Below, one piece after another: positions 8,501 to 16,949 of a stretch of DNA of 64,000 nt; positions within the stretch are counted from its first letter, which is position 1, and each line of letters starts with the position of its first letter. Below the pieces are notes generated by a model that saw nothing but the letters and a program-made list of their open reading frames with translations, did no database searches and had not been told where the DNA came from. The stretch covers positions 1,434,966-1,498,965 of the forward strand of contig NZ_CH724156.1 in NCBI RefSeq assembly GCF_000152625.1, given 5' to 3'. The position numbers were made by a program, and so were the translations under genes. This DNA comes from Roseovarius nubinhibens ISM. GTDB lineage: Bacteria > Pseudomonadota > Alphaproteobacteria > Rhodobacterales > Rhodobacteraceae.

Positions 8501-9544
8501 TCAAAGCCACAGACCGCGGGACATGAGCCCCAGCGCCTCTAGATGTCGCCAGCCGCGATAGCGTCGCGAGCCAGAGCACCAAAGTTCGGGGTTCTCGATC
8601 AAACCGTCGTAATAGGTTTCATAGAGCTCAGAATTTGCGAAATGTTCGCCCCGCTGTTTTTCCTCGGCTGATTTCGCGGTGATGATGGGCAGAAATTTCG
8701 TGTGCAGCAACACGCCACAGAGCTTTTCTCCGCCCGCCTCGTCATAGACATGGTTGAGCCGCCGCGGCAGGATCGAATGGGTTGAGCTGACATAGGCAAA
8801 GCGGCGGTTCCATTTGACCAAAGGCACCTTGCCCATGGTGGGGGCGCGGCGCGGTTCCTTGGCGAAAAAGGCGCGGGCGCGGGGGCCGCCCTGTATCCAG
8901 AGGTTTTCCAGCCTGGGCTGACGCTGGATCATGTAATTGCCGCTGTCGAACCATTGCAGAACCTCGGTCGGGTCCTGCCCGGGACGATACTCGGCCTCGG
9001 CCAGCGCGCCCTTGGGGTACATGTCGAGCATCAACGCCCCCATCGAGCCGATCTGTCGATCGTCGAGCCAATCGGTCAGTGCCGCCAGAGGGCGGGTTTC
9101 GTGGAACGGGTAGATAAAGAGCTCGTCCGCGTCGAGCGTCAGGCACCAATGGCCATGGCCGTGGCGCATCTGCAGCCAGGTGAGCCAGTCGACCCCGAAA
9201 CGCGACAGCCGATAGCTCGCCCCGCTCTGCCAGAGCGACACATCGGGTTGATCGCGGAGGTATTCGACCGTGCCATCATCGCTGCCATTGTCGACGATGA
9301 GAAAATGTCCGACGCCGAGACGCCGGTGATGATCGAGGAAATAGGGCAGGCGCAGCATTTCGTTGCGCATGGTGGAAAAGCACAGGATGGCATCGGGCGC
9401 GATCTGGTCGCTGCGGTCGCAGAGCGCGGTGATCTGACGTCTCTTGCGCCACGCGCGCAAAAGCAGCCTGCGCCGTTTCCAGCGCAGCCGATAGGCCATG
9501 AACAGCCGGCTCAGCCGATGTGTGTCGTCCTGCGGGTTCACCAT
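8501..9544 (-). CDS. GT2-like glycosyltransferase (copy B)
   Basis: This 347-residue paralog of the preceding gene carries LIVDNGSDDGT and LDADELFIYPFHETRP in the same order, and the shared segments RFGVDWL, MYPKG, LWIQGGPRARAFF, PLVKW and RFAYVSSTHSILPR. The common acidic motif suggests both are active. The pair arose by tandem duplication and has diverged well beyond recent copies. The 145-bp gap to copy A holds no ORF and no clear promoter. It is probably part of the surface-glycan cluster. Confidence 0.75.
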   Translation of the reverse strand: MVNPQDDTHRLSRLFMAYRLRWKRRRLLLRAWRKRRQITALCDRSDQIAPDAILCFSTMRNEMLRLPYFLDHHRRLGVGHFLIVDNGSDDGTVEYLRDQPDVSLWQSGASYRLSRFGVDWLTWLQMRHGHGHWCLTLDADELFIYPFHETRPLAALTDWLDDRQIGSMGALMLDMYPKGALAEAEYRPGQDPTEVLQWFDSGNYMIQRQPRLENLWIQGGPRARAFFAKEPRRAPTMGKVPLVKWNRRFAYVSSTHSILPRRLNHVYDEAGGEKLCGVLLHTKFLPIITAKSAEEKQRGEHFANSELYETYYDGLIENPELWCSGSRRYRGWRHLEALGLMSRGLWL

Positions 9545-9620
9545 TCGACCCTTTGCGTGGCATGGCGGTCTGGTCGGCAGTGTGACCGCCCGAGATGGCA
9601 GTCGAGGGGCAGAATCGTGC

Positions 9621-10604
9621 CTATTTCTCGTAATGTCCAGTTTGATGCCAGCGCCAGGCGTCCTGCACCATCTGCTTCATGGTCGAGCGGTCGGGCCGCC
9701 AGCCGAGTTCCTGACTGGCGCGGAGTGAGCCCGAGACGAGGCGGGTGCAATCGCCGGGGCGGCGGTCGCCTTCGATCATCGGAACCGGGGCGTTGGTCAC
9801 ATGACCGGCCTGATCGACCACCTCGCGCACCGAAAACCCGGTGCCGGTGCCAAGGTTGAACACCCGGCTCTGCTTGTCCTCGGAGAGCCATTTGAGACCG
9901 AGCACATGGGCCTCGACCAGATCCATCACATGGACATAGTCGCGGATGCAGGTGCCATCGGGCGTGTCGTAATCCGTGCCAAAGATCGTCAGCGCGTCGC
10001 GCTTGCCCGCCACCGCATCGAGCACCAGAGGGATCAGGTGGGTTTCGGGTTGGTGAAACTCGCCCACCTCGGCCTCGGGGTCGGCGCCAGCCACGTTGAA
10101 ATAGCGAAAGATGACATGGCGCAGCCCATGCGCCGCCTCGAAATCGCGCAGGATGTCTTCGATCGCGCGTTTGGAGGCGCCATAGGCGTTGATCGGATGC
10201 TGGGCGCAATCCTCGTCGAGCACGACATTGTCCTGATCGCCATAGGTGGCGCAGGTCGAGGAGAACACGAAATTCTGGCAATTCGCGGCGACGGCGGCCT
10301 CGATCAGGTTGAGCGAGCCGGTGACGTTGTTGTGCCAGTAGAGCCCGGGTTTGACCATGCTTTCGCCGACCTGGCTCAGCGCGGCGAAATGCATTACGGC
10401 AGAGGGCTGATAGGCGGCGAAGACCTCGTCGAGCCGGGCCCGGTCGAGCAGATCGCCCTGCTCGAAGGGGCCGAACTTTACCGCCTCCTGCCAGCCGGTC
10501 GACAGGTTGTCATAGGTGATCGGCGTATAGCCCGCCGCGCGCAAAGCCTTGCACGCGTGCGAGCCAATATAACCAGCACCGCCAGTTACAAGTATATTCG
10601 ACAT
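9621..10604 (-). CDS. galE: UDP-glucose 4-epimerase
   Basis: GalE interconverts UDP-glucose and UDP-galactose with bound NAD. The 327-residue protein has the Rossmann motif TGGAGYIGSH (residues 7-16), the catalytic Ser-Ser-Thr (115-117) and YGASK (141-145), and a C-terminal GWRP element. All are typical of extended SDR epimerases. It is downstream of galU on the same strand with an 18-base gap, so UDP-glucose made by GalU can be channelled to UDP-galactose for the adjacent glycosyltransferases. Confidence 0.95.
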   Translation of the reverse strand: MSNILVTGGAGYIGSHACKALRAAGYTPITYDNLSTGWQEAVKFGPFEQGDLLDRARLDEVFAAYQPSAVMHFAALSQVGESMVKPGLYWHNNVTGSLNLIEAAVAANCQNFVFSSTCATYGDQDNVVLDEDCAQHPINAYGASKRAIEDILRDFEAAHGLRHVIFRYFNVAGADPEAEVGEFHQPETHLIPLVLDAVAGKRDALTIFGTDYDTPDGTCIRDYVHVMDLVEAHVLGLKWLSEDKQSRVFNLGTGTGFSVREVVDQAGHVTNAPVPMIEGDRRPGDCTRLVSGSLRASQELGWRPDRSTMKQMVQDAWRWHQTGHYEK

Positions 10605-10622
10605 AAGCCCCCCGGCGTCGTG

Positions 10623-11516
10623 TTATTGTGCTGCCTGCCGCGAATGAACGATGTCGCAGAGGTAGGATTCGAGCTCGTCCCGCAGATCGTCCCGTGCGAG
10701 CGCAAAGGCCACGGTGGCCTGCAGGAACCCGGCCTTGGAGCCGCAGTCAAAGCGCTGGCCCCGGAAGCGGAAGCCATAGACCTCTTCGCCGTCGGCGCGC
10801 GCGGCGTCAATGGCATCGGTGAGCTGGATCTCTCCGCCGGCGCCCGGGGTCTTTTTGTTGAGCTTCTGAAGCACCGTGGGGGTCAGGATATAGCGGCCGA
10901 TCACCGCGAGGTTCGACGGGGCTTGCCCGGGGGCGGGTTTTTCCACCATCCCCTTGGTCGAGACGATCGAGCCCATGTCCTCCTTGATGTCGAGAATACC
11001 GTAGGACGAGGCCTTGTCTTCGGGTACTTCCATCGCGGCGACGATATTGCCCTGGGTTTCCTCGAAGGCCTCGACCATCTGGGCGAGACAGGGCTTTTCG
11101 GCGGCAATCACGTCATCCGGCAGGATCACGGCAAAGGGTTCATTGGCGATCAGACGGCGCGCGCACCAGACCGCATGACCAAGACCCAGCGGCTTGTGCT
11201 GGCGCATATAGGCGATTTCGCCCGAATCCATATTGGTGGATTTGAGGATCTCGAGCAGGTCGTCCTTGCCCTTTTTGCGCAGCTCGGCCTCGAGCGCGGG
11301 GGCGTTGTCGAAGTAATCTTCGAGCGCGCCTTTGCCGCGGGAGGTGATGAAGATGAACTCTTTGATACCGGCCTCGCGGGCCTCGTCGATGGCGTATTGG
11401 ACCAGCGGGCGGTCCACCAAGGTCATGATCTCTTTTGGAACGGATTTGGTCGCAGGCAGGAAGCGCGTTCCCATCCCGGCGACTGGAAAAATTGCTTTGG
11501 TTACCTTAGATCGCAT
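10623..11516 (-). CDS. galU: UTP-glucose-1-phosphate uridylyltransferase
   Basis: GalU makes UDP-glucose from glucose-1-phosphate and UTP. The N-terminal nucleotidyltransferase signature GMGTRFLPATKSVPKE and later VEKP and GEIQLTDA segments are clear. Two in-frame ATGs exist at 11522 and 11516. The second has a GAGGA 8 bases before it, while the first has only 2 bases of spacing, so 11516 is preferred (297 aa). It supplies galE here and ugd at 19916-21241. Confidence 0.93.
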   Translation of the reverse strand: MRSKVTKAIFPVAGMGTRFLPATKSVPKEIMTLVDRPLVQYAIDEAREAGIKEFIFITSRGKGALEDYFDNAPALEAELRKKGKDDLLEILKSTNMDSGEIAYMRQHKPLGLGHAVWCARRLIANEPFAVILPDDVIAAEKPCLAQMVEAFEETQGNIVAAMEVPEDKASSYGILDIKEDMGSIVSTKGMVEKPAPGQAPSNLAVIGRYILTPTVLQKLNKKTPGAGGEIQLTDAIDAARADGEEVYGFRFRGQRFDCGSKAGFLQATVAFALARDDLRDELESYLCDIVHSRQAAQ

Positions 11517-11683
11517 ACCCATATTCCTCAGAACGCATTTATTTTTGTACCCACCCTACATTACGGAACGTAGGTGAGGCCAAGGATTAGTGAGAAAAGC
11601 GACGATTTTTGGGCGAGCTTGAGGGATTTTGGAAGCAGCACCGATATTTTGTGTGCAATGCTGCATAGTCCGCCCGCCTTTTG

Positions 11684-12484
11684 TCAGGACATTCCCATTT
11701 TTGCCATCATCGCCTCAATTCGCGGCACATCCTCAGGGTTGTTGAGCTCCCAGAATTCGCGGCCTTGGGCCTCGACTTCGACGCAGAGCAGGGGGGCGTT
11801 GTTCTCCAGAAACCGGAGCTGTTCGAGCCCTTCGAGCTGTTCCAGTATCCCGGCGGTATAGCGTCGGTATTGCGACAGTGCCTCGGGACGGTAGGCGTAG
11901 ACGCCGACATGGTGGAACACCGGCGTCTGATCCGCAGGGGCAAAGGCCTGACCGGTGAAGGGAATGACCTCTTTCGAGAAATAGAGCGCGTGGCGGTTGG
12001 CGGCAAAGACCGCCGTGGTGCCGCCGACCCGGCCATTGCGGCGGTCCTCGAGAAAGCCGTTGAGCGCCGCCCCGTCACAACGCAGCACCGGGGTCGCGAC
12101 CTGGGCGCTGCGGTCGTCGTCGAGACCCTTGATCAGGTCCTCGACGAACCAATGCGGGGTGAGCGGCGCGTCGCCTTGCAGGTTCACCACCATGTCAAAG
12201 CCCCCGCCGAGCACATCGAGCGCCTCGGCGCAGCGTTCGGTGCCATTGGCGCAGTCGGGCGAGGTCATCACCACCTCGGCGCCAAAGCCCTCGGCGGCCT
12301 CGCGGATGCGGTCGTCATCGGTGGCCACGACGACGCGGTCGACGCCCTTGACCTCGCAGGCGGCCTCCCACGAGCGCTGCACGAGGCTCTTGGCCTCGCC
12401 GGTGGCACCGGTCAGCGTGGCGAGCGGTTTGCCGGGATAGCGGGTCGAGGCATAGCGGGCGGGGATGGCGAGAAGAACGGACAT
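11684..12484 (-). CDS. kdsB: 3-deoxy-manno-octulosonate cytidylyltransferase
   Basis: KdsB activates Kdo (or a related keto sugar acid) as CMP-Kdo. The 266-residue protein opens with IPARYASTRYPGKPL (residues 7-21), the CTP-binding signature, and has VVATDD, NLQGDAP and EGLEQLRFLE motifs. It is kept beside cysQ (TGATG overlap) and the export permease rather than in an LPS operon, so it may serve a capsule Kdo linker or a Kdo-containing glycan; lipid A-core use is equally possible. An 11-bp tandem repeat lies inside its coding sequence. Confidence 0.88.
   Translation of the reverse strand: MSVLLAIPARYASTRYPGKPLATLTGATGEAKSLVQRSWEAACEVKGVDRVVVATDDDRIREAAEGFGAEVVMTSPDCANGTERCAEALDVLGGGFDMVVNLQGDAPLTPHWFVEDLIKGLDDDRSAQVATPVLRCDGAALNGFLEDRRNGRVGGTTAVFAANRHALYFSKEVIPFTGQAFAPADQTPVFHHVGVYAYRPEALSQYRRYTAGILEQLEGLEQLRFLENNAPLLCVEVEAQGREFWELNNPEDVPRIEAMMAKMGMS
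11854..11880. repeat. 11-bp tandem repeat inside kdsB
   Basis: CGGTATAGCGT (11854-11864) is followed directly by CGGTATTGCGA (11865-11875) and CAGTG. This has the same unit length and consensus (CGGTATTGCGT) and the same CAGT ending as the intergenic arrays at 37032 and 61671. Because it lies in kdsB, it encodes part of an LSQYRRYTAG segment. Confidence 0.5.
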
Positions 12485-13281
12485 CAGGCCTCTTTCAGGT
12501 CAACGGAGGGGGCATAGGCGATGAAGAACGGGTTGGCGTAATCTTCCTTGCCATAGGTGAGCGGGCTGTGATCGTCAAAACGCACCACCTGACCACCCGC
12601 CCCCAAGAGCACGGCGTGACCGGCGGCGGTGTCCCATTCCATCGTGCGCCCGACGCGGGGATAGATGTCGGCCTCGCCGGTGGCGACGAGGCAGAATTTG
12701 AGCGACGAGCCCGCGCTCTTCATGTCTTTGACGGCGTATTTGCCGATGTAATCGTCGGTGGCCTGATCGCGGTGCGATTTGGAGGCCACCACCAAGAGCG
12801 CGCTATTGTCGGCCTGGCTGACCGACAGGGGCGCGGTGTCGCCGATGCTGTCCTTGTCCAAGGGGCCGGTTTCTTCGACCGCGCGGCCATCGGCGAGGGT
12901 AAAGAACATGCGGCCCTTGGCCGGGGCATAGACCACGCCGCGCTGCGGGACGCCGTTTTCCACATAAGCGATGTTGACGGTGAAATCGCCGCGGCGGTGG
13001 ATGAATTCCTTGGTCCCGTCGAGAGGATCGACGATGAGAAAGGTCTCGGCCCGCTGGCTGTGCGAGGCGGCCTGTTCCTCGGTGACGAGGGTCACATCGG
13101 GAAAGGCGGCGCGCAGACCGGCCGAGATGATGGCGTCTGCCGCTTCGTCGGCGGCGGTCACCGGGCTGTCGTCGGACTTGGATTTGATCTCGAAATCGTC
13201 GGCCTGATAGATTTCCATGATCTTGTCACCAGCTTCGAGGGCAAGGCGGCGCATCACTGTTACAAGTTGAGAATGGTCCAA
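12484..13281 (-). CDS. cysQ: 3'(2'),5'-bisphosphate nucleotidase CysQ
   Basis: CysQ removes the 3'-phosphate of PAP, the by-product of PAPS-dependent sulfation or sulfate reduction. Inositol-monophosphatase-fold motifs are present: EE at 68-69, DPLDGTKEF with Asp85 and Asp88, and WDTAAGHAV with Asp217. I placed the start at TTG 13281, because AAGGAGA lies 7 bases upstream and the resulting N-terminus aligns with other CysQ proteins. The longer frame from ATG 13323 has no ribosome-binding site. It overlaps kdsB by one base. With a sulfotransferase in the same cluster, PAP recycling after sulfation is a sensible role. Confidence 0.88.
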   Translation of the reverse strand: MDHSQLVTVMRRLALEAGDKIMEIYQADDFEIKSKSDDSPVTAADEAADAIISAGLRAAFPDVTLVTEEQAASHSQRAETFLIVDPLDGTKEFIHRRGDFTVNIAYVENGVPQRGVVYAPAKGRMFFTLADGRAVEETGPLDKDSIGDTAPLSVSQADNSALLVVASKSHRDQATDDYIGKYAVKDMKSAGSSLKFCLVATGEADIYPRVGRTMEWDTAAGHAVLLGAGGQVVRFDDHSPLTYGKEDYANPFFIAYAPSVDLKEA

Positions 13282-13409
13282 GTTTCGTCTCCTTTTGGCC
13301 CTGCTGATGAGCAGTTGATCCATTTACAGTGCCCACTTATGGTACGGTGCTAACGGGACAGCAAGAATTCCGTCTTAACTATCGTGCAGCAACCCCTTCG
13401 GGTGAGGTC

Positions 13410-14231
13410 ATGTTTCAACAAGTCAAACCCAAATCCCGATTGCAATCGGCGATCTCGATCCTCGAGCTGATCTATCACTCGGTGGTGCGCGATGTCCGCA
13501 AGGGGCATGGCAATGCCTTGATGGCGCTGGCGATCAACCTGTTTCAGGCCATTCTCTTTGTCGCGGCCTTTTACCTGATGTTCTCGCTTCTGGGGCTGCG
13601 CGGCGCGGCGCTGCGCGGGGATTTCCTGCTCTATATCATGTCGGGGATTTTCGTTTTCCTGACCCATACCAAGACTTTGGGCGCGGTGGCCGGGGCCGAA
13701 GGCCCGTCCTCGGCGATGATGAAACACGCGCCTATGAACACGGTGATCGCCATCACTTCGGCGGCGATTGGCGCGCTCTATATTCAGGTGCTGACGCTGT
13801 TTCTGGTGCTCTTTGTCTATCACGTGGGCTTTACCCCGTTCGAGATCGAACAGCCGTTCAAGGCCTTTGGCATGTTCCTGCTGGCCTGGCTCTCCGGGGT
13901 CGCCATCGGCGTGGTGCTCTATGCGATCAAGCCGTGGTTTCCCGGCTTTGTCGGCGTGTTCACCACCGTCTATCAGCGGGCCAATATGATCGCCTCGGGC
14001 AAGATGTTCGTGGCCAACACCCTGCCCGCCTATATGTTGGCAATGTTCGATTGGAACCCGCTGTTCCATTGTATCGACCAGATGCGGGGGTTTGTTTTCG
14101 TCAACTACCTGCCGCGCAATTCCTCGATCGAATACCCGCTCTACGTGACGATCGTCCTCATGATGATCGGGTTGCTGGGCGAGTTCTACACCCGTCAGCA
14201 GGCCTCGATCAGCTGGGACGCGCGCCGCTAG
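13410..14231 (+). CDS. ABC-2 type polysaccharide export permease (KpsM-like)
   Basis: This 273-residue membrane protein has about six transmembrane segments, beginning near residue 45 (INLFQAILFVAAFYLMF) and ending near LMMIGLLGEFY. The pattern and length match KpsM/Wzm-type permeases that export capsule or O-antigen. A KpsT-like ATPase partner is not in the window, so it must be encoded elsewhere or the transporter is split. ATG 13410 has GGTGAGG upstream; the frame extends to 13329 without a ribosome-binding site. It is divergent from cysQ, with a shared 128-bp regulatory gap. Confidence 0.8.
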   Translation: MFQQVKPKSRLQSAISILELIYHSVVRDVRKGHGNALMALAINLFQAILFVAAFYLMFSLLGLRGAALRGDFLLYIMSGIFVFLTHTKTLGAVAGAEGPSSAMMKHAPMNTVIAITSAAIGALYIQVLTLFLVLFVYHVGFTPFEIEQPFKAFGMFLLAWLSGVAIGVVLYAIKPWFPGFVGVFTTVYQRANMIASGKMFVANTLPAYMLAMFDWNPLFHCIDQMRGFVFVNYLPRNSSIEYPLYVTIVLMMIGLLGEFYTRQQASISWDARR

Positions 14232-14271
14232 GGCACGCGTCTCTTGTGTCGGCGGTTTTGACGGGGGTCGT

Positions 14272-15627
14272 CTAGGCGGCGGTTTTCCCGGCCTCGCGCA
14301 CGGCACCGGCAATCTCGCCCACCACCTCGCGCAGAAGCGTTTCATCCTCGCATTCCGCCATCACCCGGATCAGCGGCTCGGTGCCCGATTTGCGGATCAG
14401 GATGCGGCCGCGATCGGCGATGCGTTTTTCCTGCGCGGCAATCGCGGATTGGACGCGCTCGGCCCCGAGCGGATCGCTGCCCGCGTCAAAGCGCACGTTT
14501 TCGAGGATCTGCGGCACCGGGGCGAAATTCTGCACCAGCTCGCTGGCGCGTTGGCCGCTTTCGACCATGGCCGACAGGAATTGCAGCCCGGCGATGAGCC
14601 CGTCGCCGGTGGTGGCGAAATCGGTCATCACGATATGGCCCGATTGTTCGCCGCCGAGATTGAACCCGCCGGCGCGCATCCGTTCCACCACATGCCGGTC
14701 ACCCACCGCCGTGCGCTCGAGCGTCAGCCCCTTGCCCTTGATGAAATTCTCGAGCCCGAGGTTCGACATCACCGTCGCCACCAGCGTGCCATGGGCGAGC
14801 GCGTTCTGTGCGGCCCAGCGGCTTGCGAAAAGGGCCATGATCTGATCGCCATCGGCGACCTGACCTTTTTCGTCGATCAAGATGATGCGGTCGGCGTCGC
14901 CATCGAGACAGATGCCGAGATCGGCCCCGTGTTTGAGCACTTCGCGGGCGGCGGTCTGCGGCGCGGTCGAGCCACAATCGGCATTGATGTTGAACCCGTC
15001 CGGCGTCACGCCCACCGGGATCACCTCGGCGCCGAGTTCCCAGAGCACCTCGGGGGCGACGTGATAGGCCGCGCCATTGGCACAATCGACCACGATCTTG
15101 AGCCCGCTCAGCCGCTGATCGCGCGGGAAGGTGGTCTTGGCATATTCGACGTAGCGGCCGCGGCCGCTCTCGATCCGTTTGGCGCGACCGATATTGCCGG
15201 GCTGGGCCGGGGTGACATCGCCTTCGAGAATGGCCTCGATCGCCGCCTCATCCGTATCCGAGAGCTTGAACCCGTCGGGGCCGAAGAATTTGATGCCATT
15301 GTCATGGTGAGGATTGTGGCTCGCCGAGATCATGATGCCGAGATCGGCGCGCATCGAGCGAGTGAGAAAGCCGACCGCGGGCGTCGGGATCGGACCCAGC
15401 AGCAGCACGTTCATCCCCGTCGATGTGAGACCAGCGGTCAGCGCGTTTTCCAGCATATAGCCCGAGCGGCGGGTGTCCTTGCCGATCACGACCCGGTGGC
15501 CGTTCAGCCCGTCCTTGCGAAAATGCCGACCGGCGGCGGCGCCGATGCGCAGCGCATTGTCGGCGGTCATCGGAAACTGGTTGGCTGTGCCCCGAATACC
15601 GTCGGTTCCGAAATATTTACGCGCCAT
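14272..15627 (-). CDS. glmM: Phosphoglucosamine mutase
   Basis: GlmM converts glucosamine-6-phosphate to glucosamine-1-phosphate for UDP-GlcNAc, hence peptidoglycan and LPS. The 451-residue protein starts [12 protein letters not shown] and carries the phosphoserine loop [12 protein letters not shown] (Ser103), the metal loop DGDADR and the sugar-binding GGEQSGH, ending with the phosphate loop [13 protein letters not shown]. The ATG at 15627 has GAGGATA upstream. It is convergent with the export permease gene. Confidence 0.96.
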   Translation of the reverse strand: MARKYFGTDGIRGTANQFPMTADNALRIGAAAGRHFRKDGLNGHRVVIGKDTRRSGYMLENALTAGLTSTGMNVLLLGPIPTPAVGFLTRSMRADLGIMISASHNPHHDNGIKFFGPDGFKLSDTDEAAIEAILEGDVTPAQPGNIGRAKRIESGRGRYVEYAKTTFPRDQRLSGLKIVVDCANGAAYHVAPEVLWELGAEVIPVGVTPDGFNINADCGSTAPQTAAREVLKHGADLGICLDGDADRIILIDEKGQVADGDQIMALFASRWAAQNALAHGTLVATVMSNLGLENFIKGKGLTLERTAVGDRHVVERMRAGGFNLGGEQSGHIVMTDFATTGDGLIAGLQFLSAMVESGQRASELVQNFAPVPQILENVRFDAGSDPLGAERVQSAIAAQEKRIADRGRILIRKSGTEPLIRVMAECEDETLLREVVGEIAGAVREAGKTAA

Positions 15628-15858
15628 GATATATCCTCTTCAAATCTCTGCCTCACTCATACGCGGCAGGGTCGCGCCGGTATAAGCCCAATCGGGTTTG
15701 CTGGCGAGTATGGAATTTATGACCTCGAATCGCGGCGGGACATCGCGCAGATTCCCGCCCAGAGCGGGTGGCCGGGGGGCAGACCCCTTGTGCGACGGGG
15801 CAATCACGGCCAGATAGTTGGCAATGACCCTAGCGTCGATCCGGCGCGGGGCACGCAG

Positions 15859-16254
15859 ATGAGGCATGACGCAGTGGCACAACAGATTTCGCAAACCGGG
15901 GCGGTTCGGGCCGCCTGTCTTGTGACCGGGCTTATGGTCCTGGGCTTTGCCGTACTGGCCTTGATGCCTGTGGTGCCGGGTCTGCCGTCCGGGGCGAATG
16001 ACAAGCTACTTCATGCCCTGGGCTTTGCGGTGCTGGTGGTGCCGATGACGCTGGCCCGGCCGATGGCCGCGCCGGGGATCTGGCTCGCGGCGGTGGCCTA
16101 TGGGCTGCTCATCGAGATTGTGCAGCCCTATACGGGCCGTATGTCAGAGGCGGCGGATCTGATGGCCGATGCGCTGGGCGCGGCGGCGGGGATCCTCTTG
16201 GCCTGGACCTGGCTGGCGCTGTGGCGGATGCGGCGAGTGATCAGGCAAGCGTGA
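15859..16254 (+). CDS. VanZ-like membrane protein
   Basis: The 131-residue protein has three or four hydrophobic segments and the NDKLLHALGFAVL and EIVQPYTGRMSEAADLMADALGA elements typical of small VanZ-family proteins. The acidic and His residues in those elements are conserved in the family, whose biochemical role is unknown. The frame is open far upstream over glmM; the ATG at 15859 starts the family-like part but has only a weak ribosome-binding site. Its end overlaps the convergent pncA end by 14 bases. Confidence 0.7.
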   Translation: MRHDAVAQQISQTGAVRAACLVTGLMVLGFAVLALMPVVPGLPSGANDKLLHALGFAVLVVPMTLARPMAAPGIWLAAVAYGLLIEIVQPYTGRMSEAADLMADALGAAAGILLAWTWLALWRMRRVIRQA

Positions 16255-16837
16255 CGCCGGCCTGTTTCATGCCCTGAAGCGCCGCCTCGAACGAGCCATC
16301 GAGATCAATCGCGCGGCAGAGACGGCTGTCGACCGAGACCGCATAGCCGAGACGCGCGGCATCCACCGCCGAGAAATTCACACAGAAATCCGTCGCCAGA
16401 CCGACCATGGTCAGCGTGTCGATGGCGCGGGTCTGCAGATAGCCATGCAGCCCGGTGGGGGTCTGGCGGTCATTCTCGAAAAAGGCGGAATAGCTGTCGA
16501 TGGCGGGGTTATAGCCCTTGCGGATGATGAGATCGGCGCGGTCGGTGGCAAGCGCCGCGTGAAATTCCGCGCCCTGGCTGCCCTGTACGCAGTGATCGGG
16601 CCAGAGCACCTGCGGGCCATAGTCCATCTCGACCAGATCGAAGGGCGCGCGGCCGGGATGGGCGCTGGCAAAGCTGCTATGCCCGGCCGGGTGCCAGTCC
16701 TGGGTCAGCACCACCGCGTCAAACCCCGCCATGATGTCATTGATCCCCGCGACGATGCTGTCGCCCTCGGGCACGGCGAGCGCGCCGCCGGGGCAGAAAT
16801 CATTCTGCAGGTCGATCACGATGAGCGCATGGGCCAT
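16241..16837 (-). CDS. pncA: Nicotinamidase
   Basis: PncA deamidates nicotinamide to nicotinate in NAD salvage. The 198-residue protein shows the catalytic triad Asp9 (VIDLQNDF), Lys107 (IIRKGYN) and Cys152 (LATDFCVNF), and metal ligands in QDWHPAGHSSF (Asp47, His49, His53) plus His82. The start at 16837 is fixed by AAGGAGA 7 bases upstream and by the family N-terminus; a longer frame to 16957 has no support. It is divergent from trhO. Confidence 0.94.
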   Translation of the reverse strand: MAHALIVIDLQNDFCPGGALAVPEGDSIVAGINDIMAGFDAVVLTQDWHPAGHSSFASAHPGRAPFDLVEMDYGPQVLWPDHCVQGSQGAEFHAALATDRADLIIRKGYNPAIDSYSAFFENDRQTPTGLHGYLQTRAIDTLTMVGLATDFCVNFSAVDAARLGYAVSVDSRLCRAIDLDGSFEAALQGMKQAGVTLA

Positions 16838-16949
16838 GGCGGGTCTCCTTTTCCGGTAAGCCTTTTCCGGTAAACAAGGGGTAGAGAGCGCGGCCTTTTG
16901 CGTCAATGCCGCCTTGCCCGGGACGCTGGGATTGCTTACATCGCGGGCC

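Noticed and set aside
14449-15858. Plus-strand extension of the VanZ-like frame over glmM
   Set aside because: The upstream part is the reverse shadow of glmM; family-like sequence begins only near 15859.
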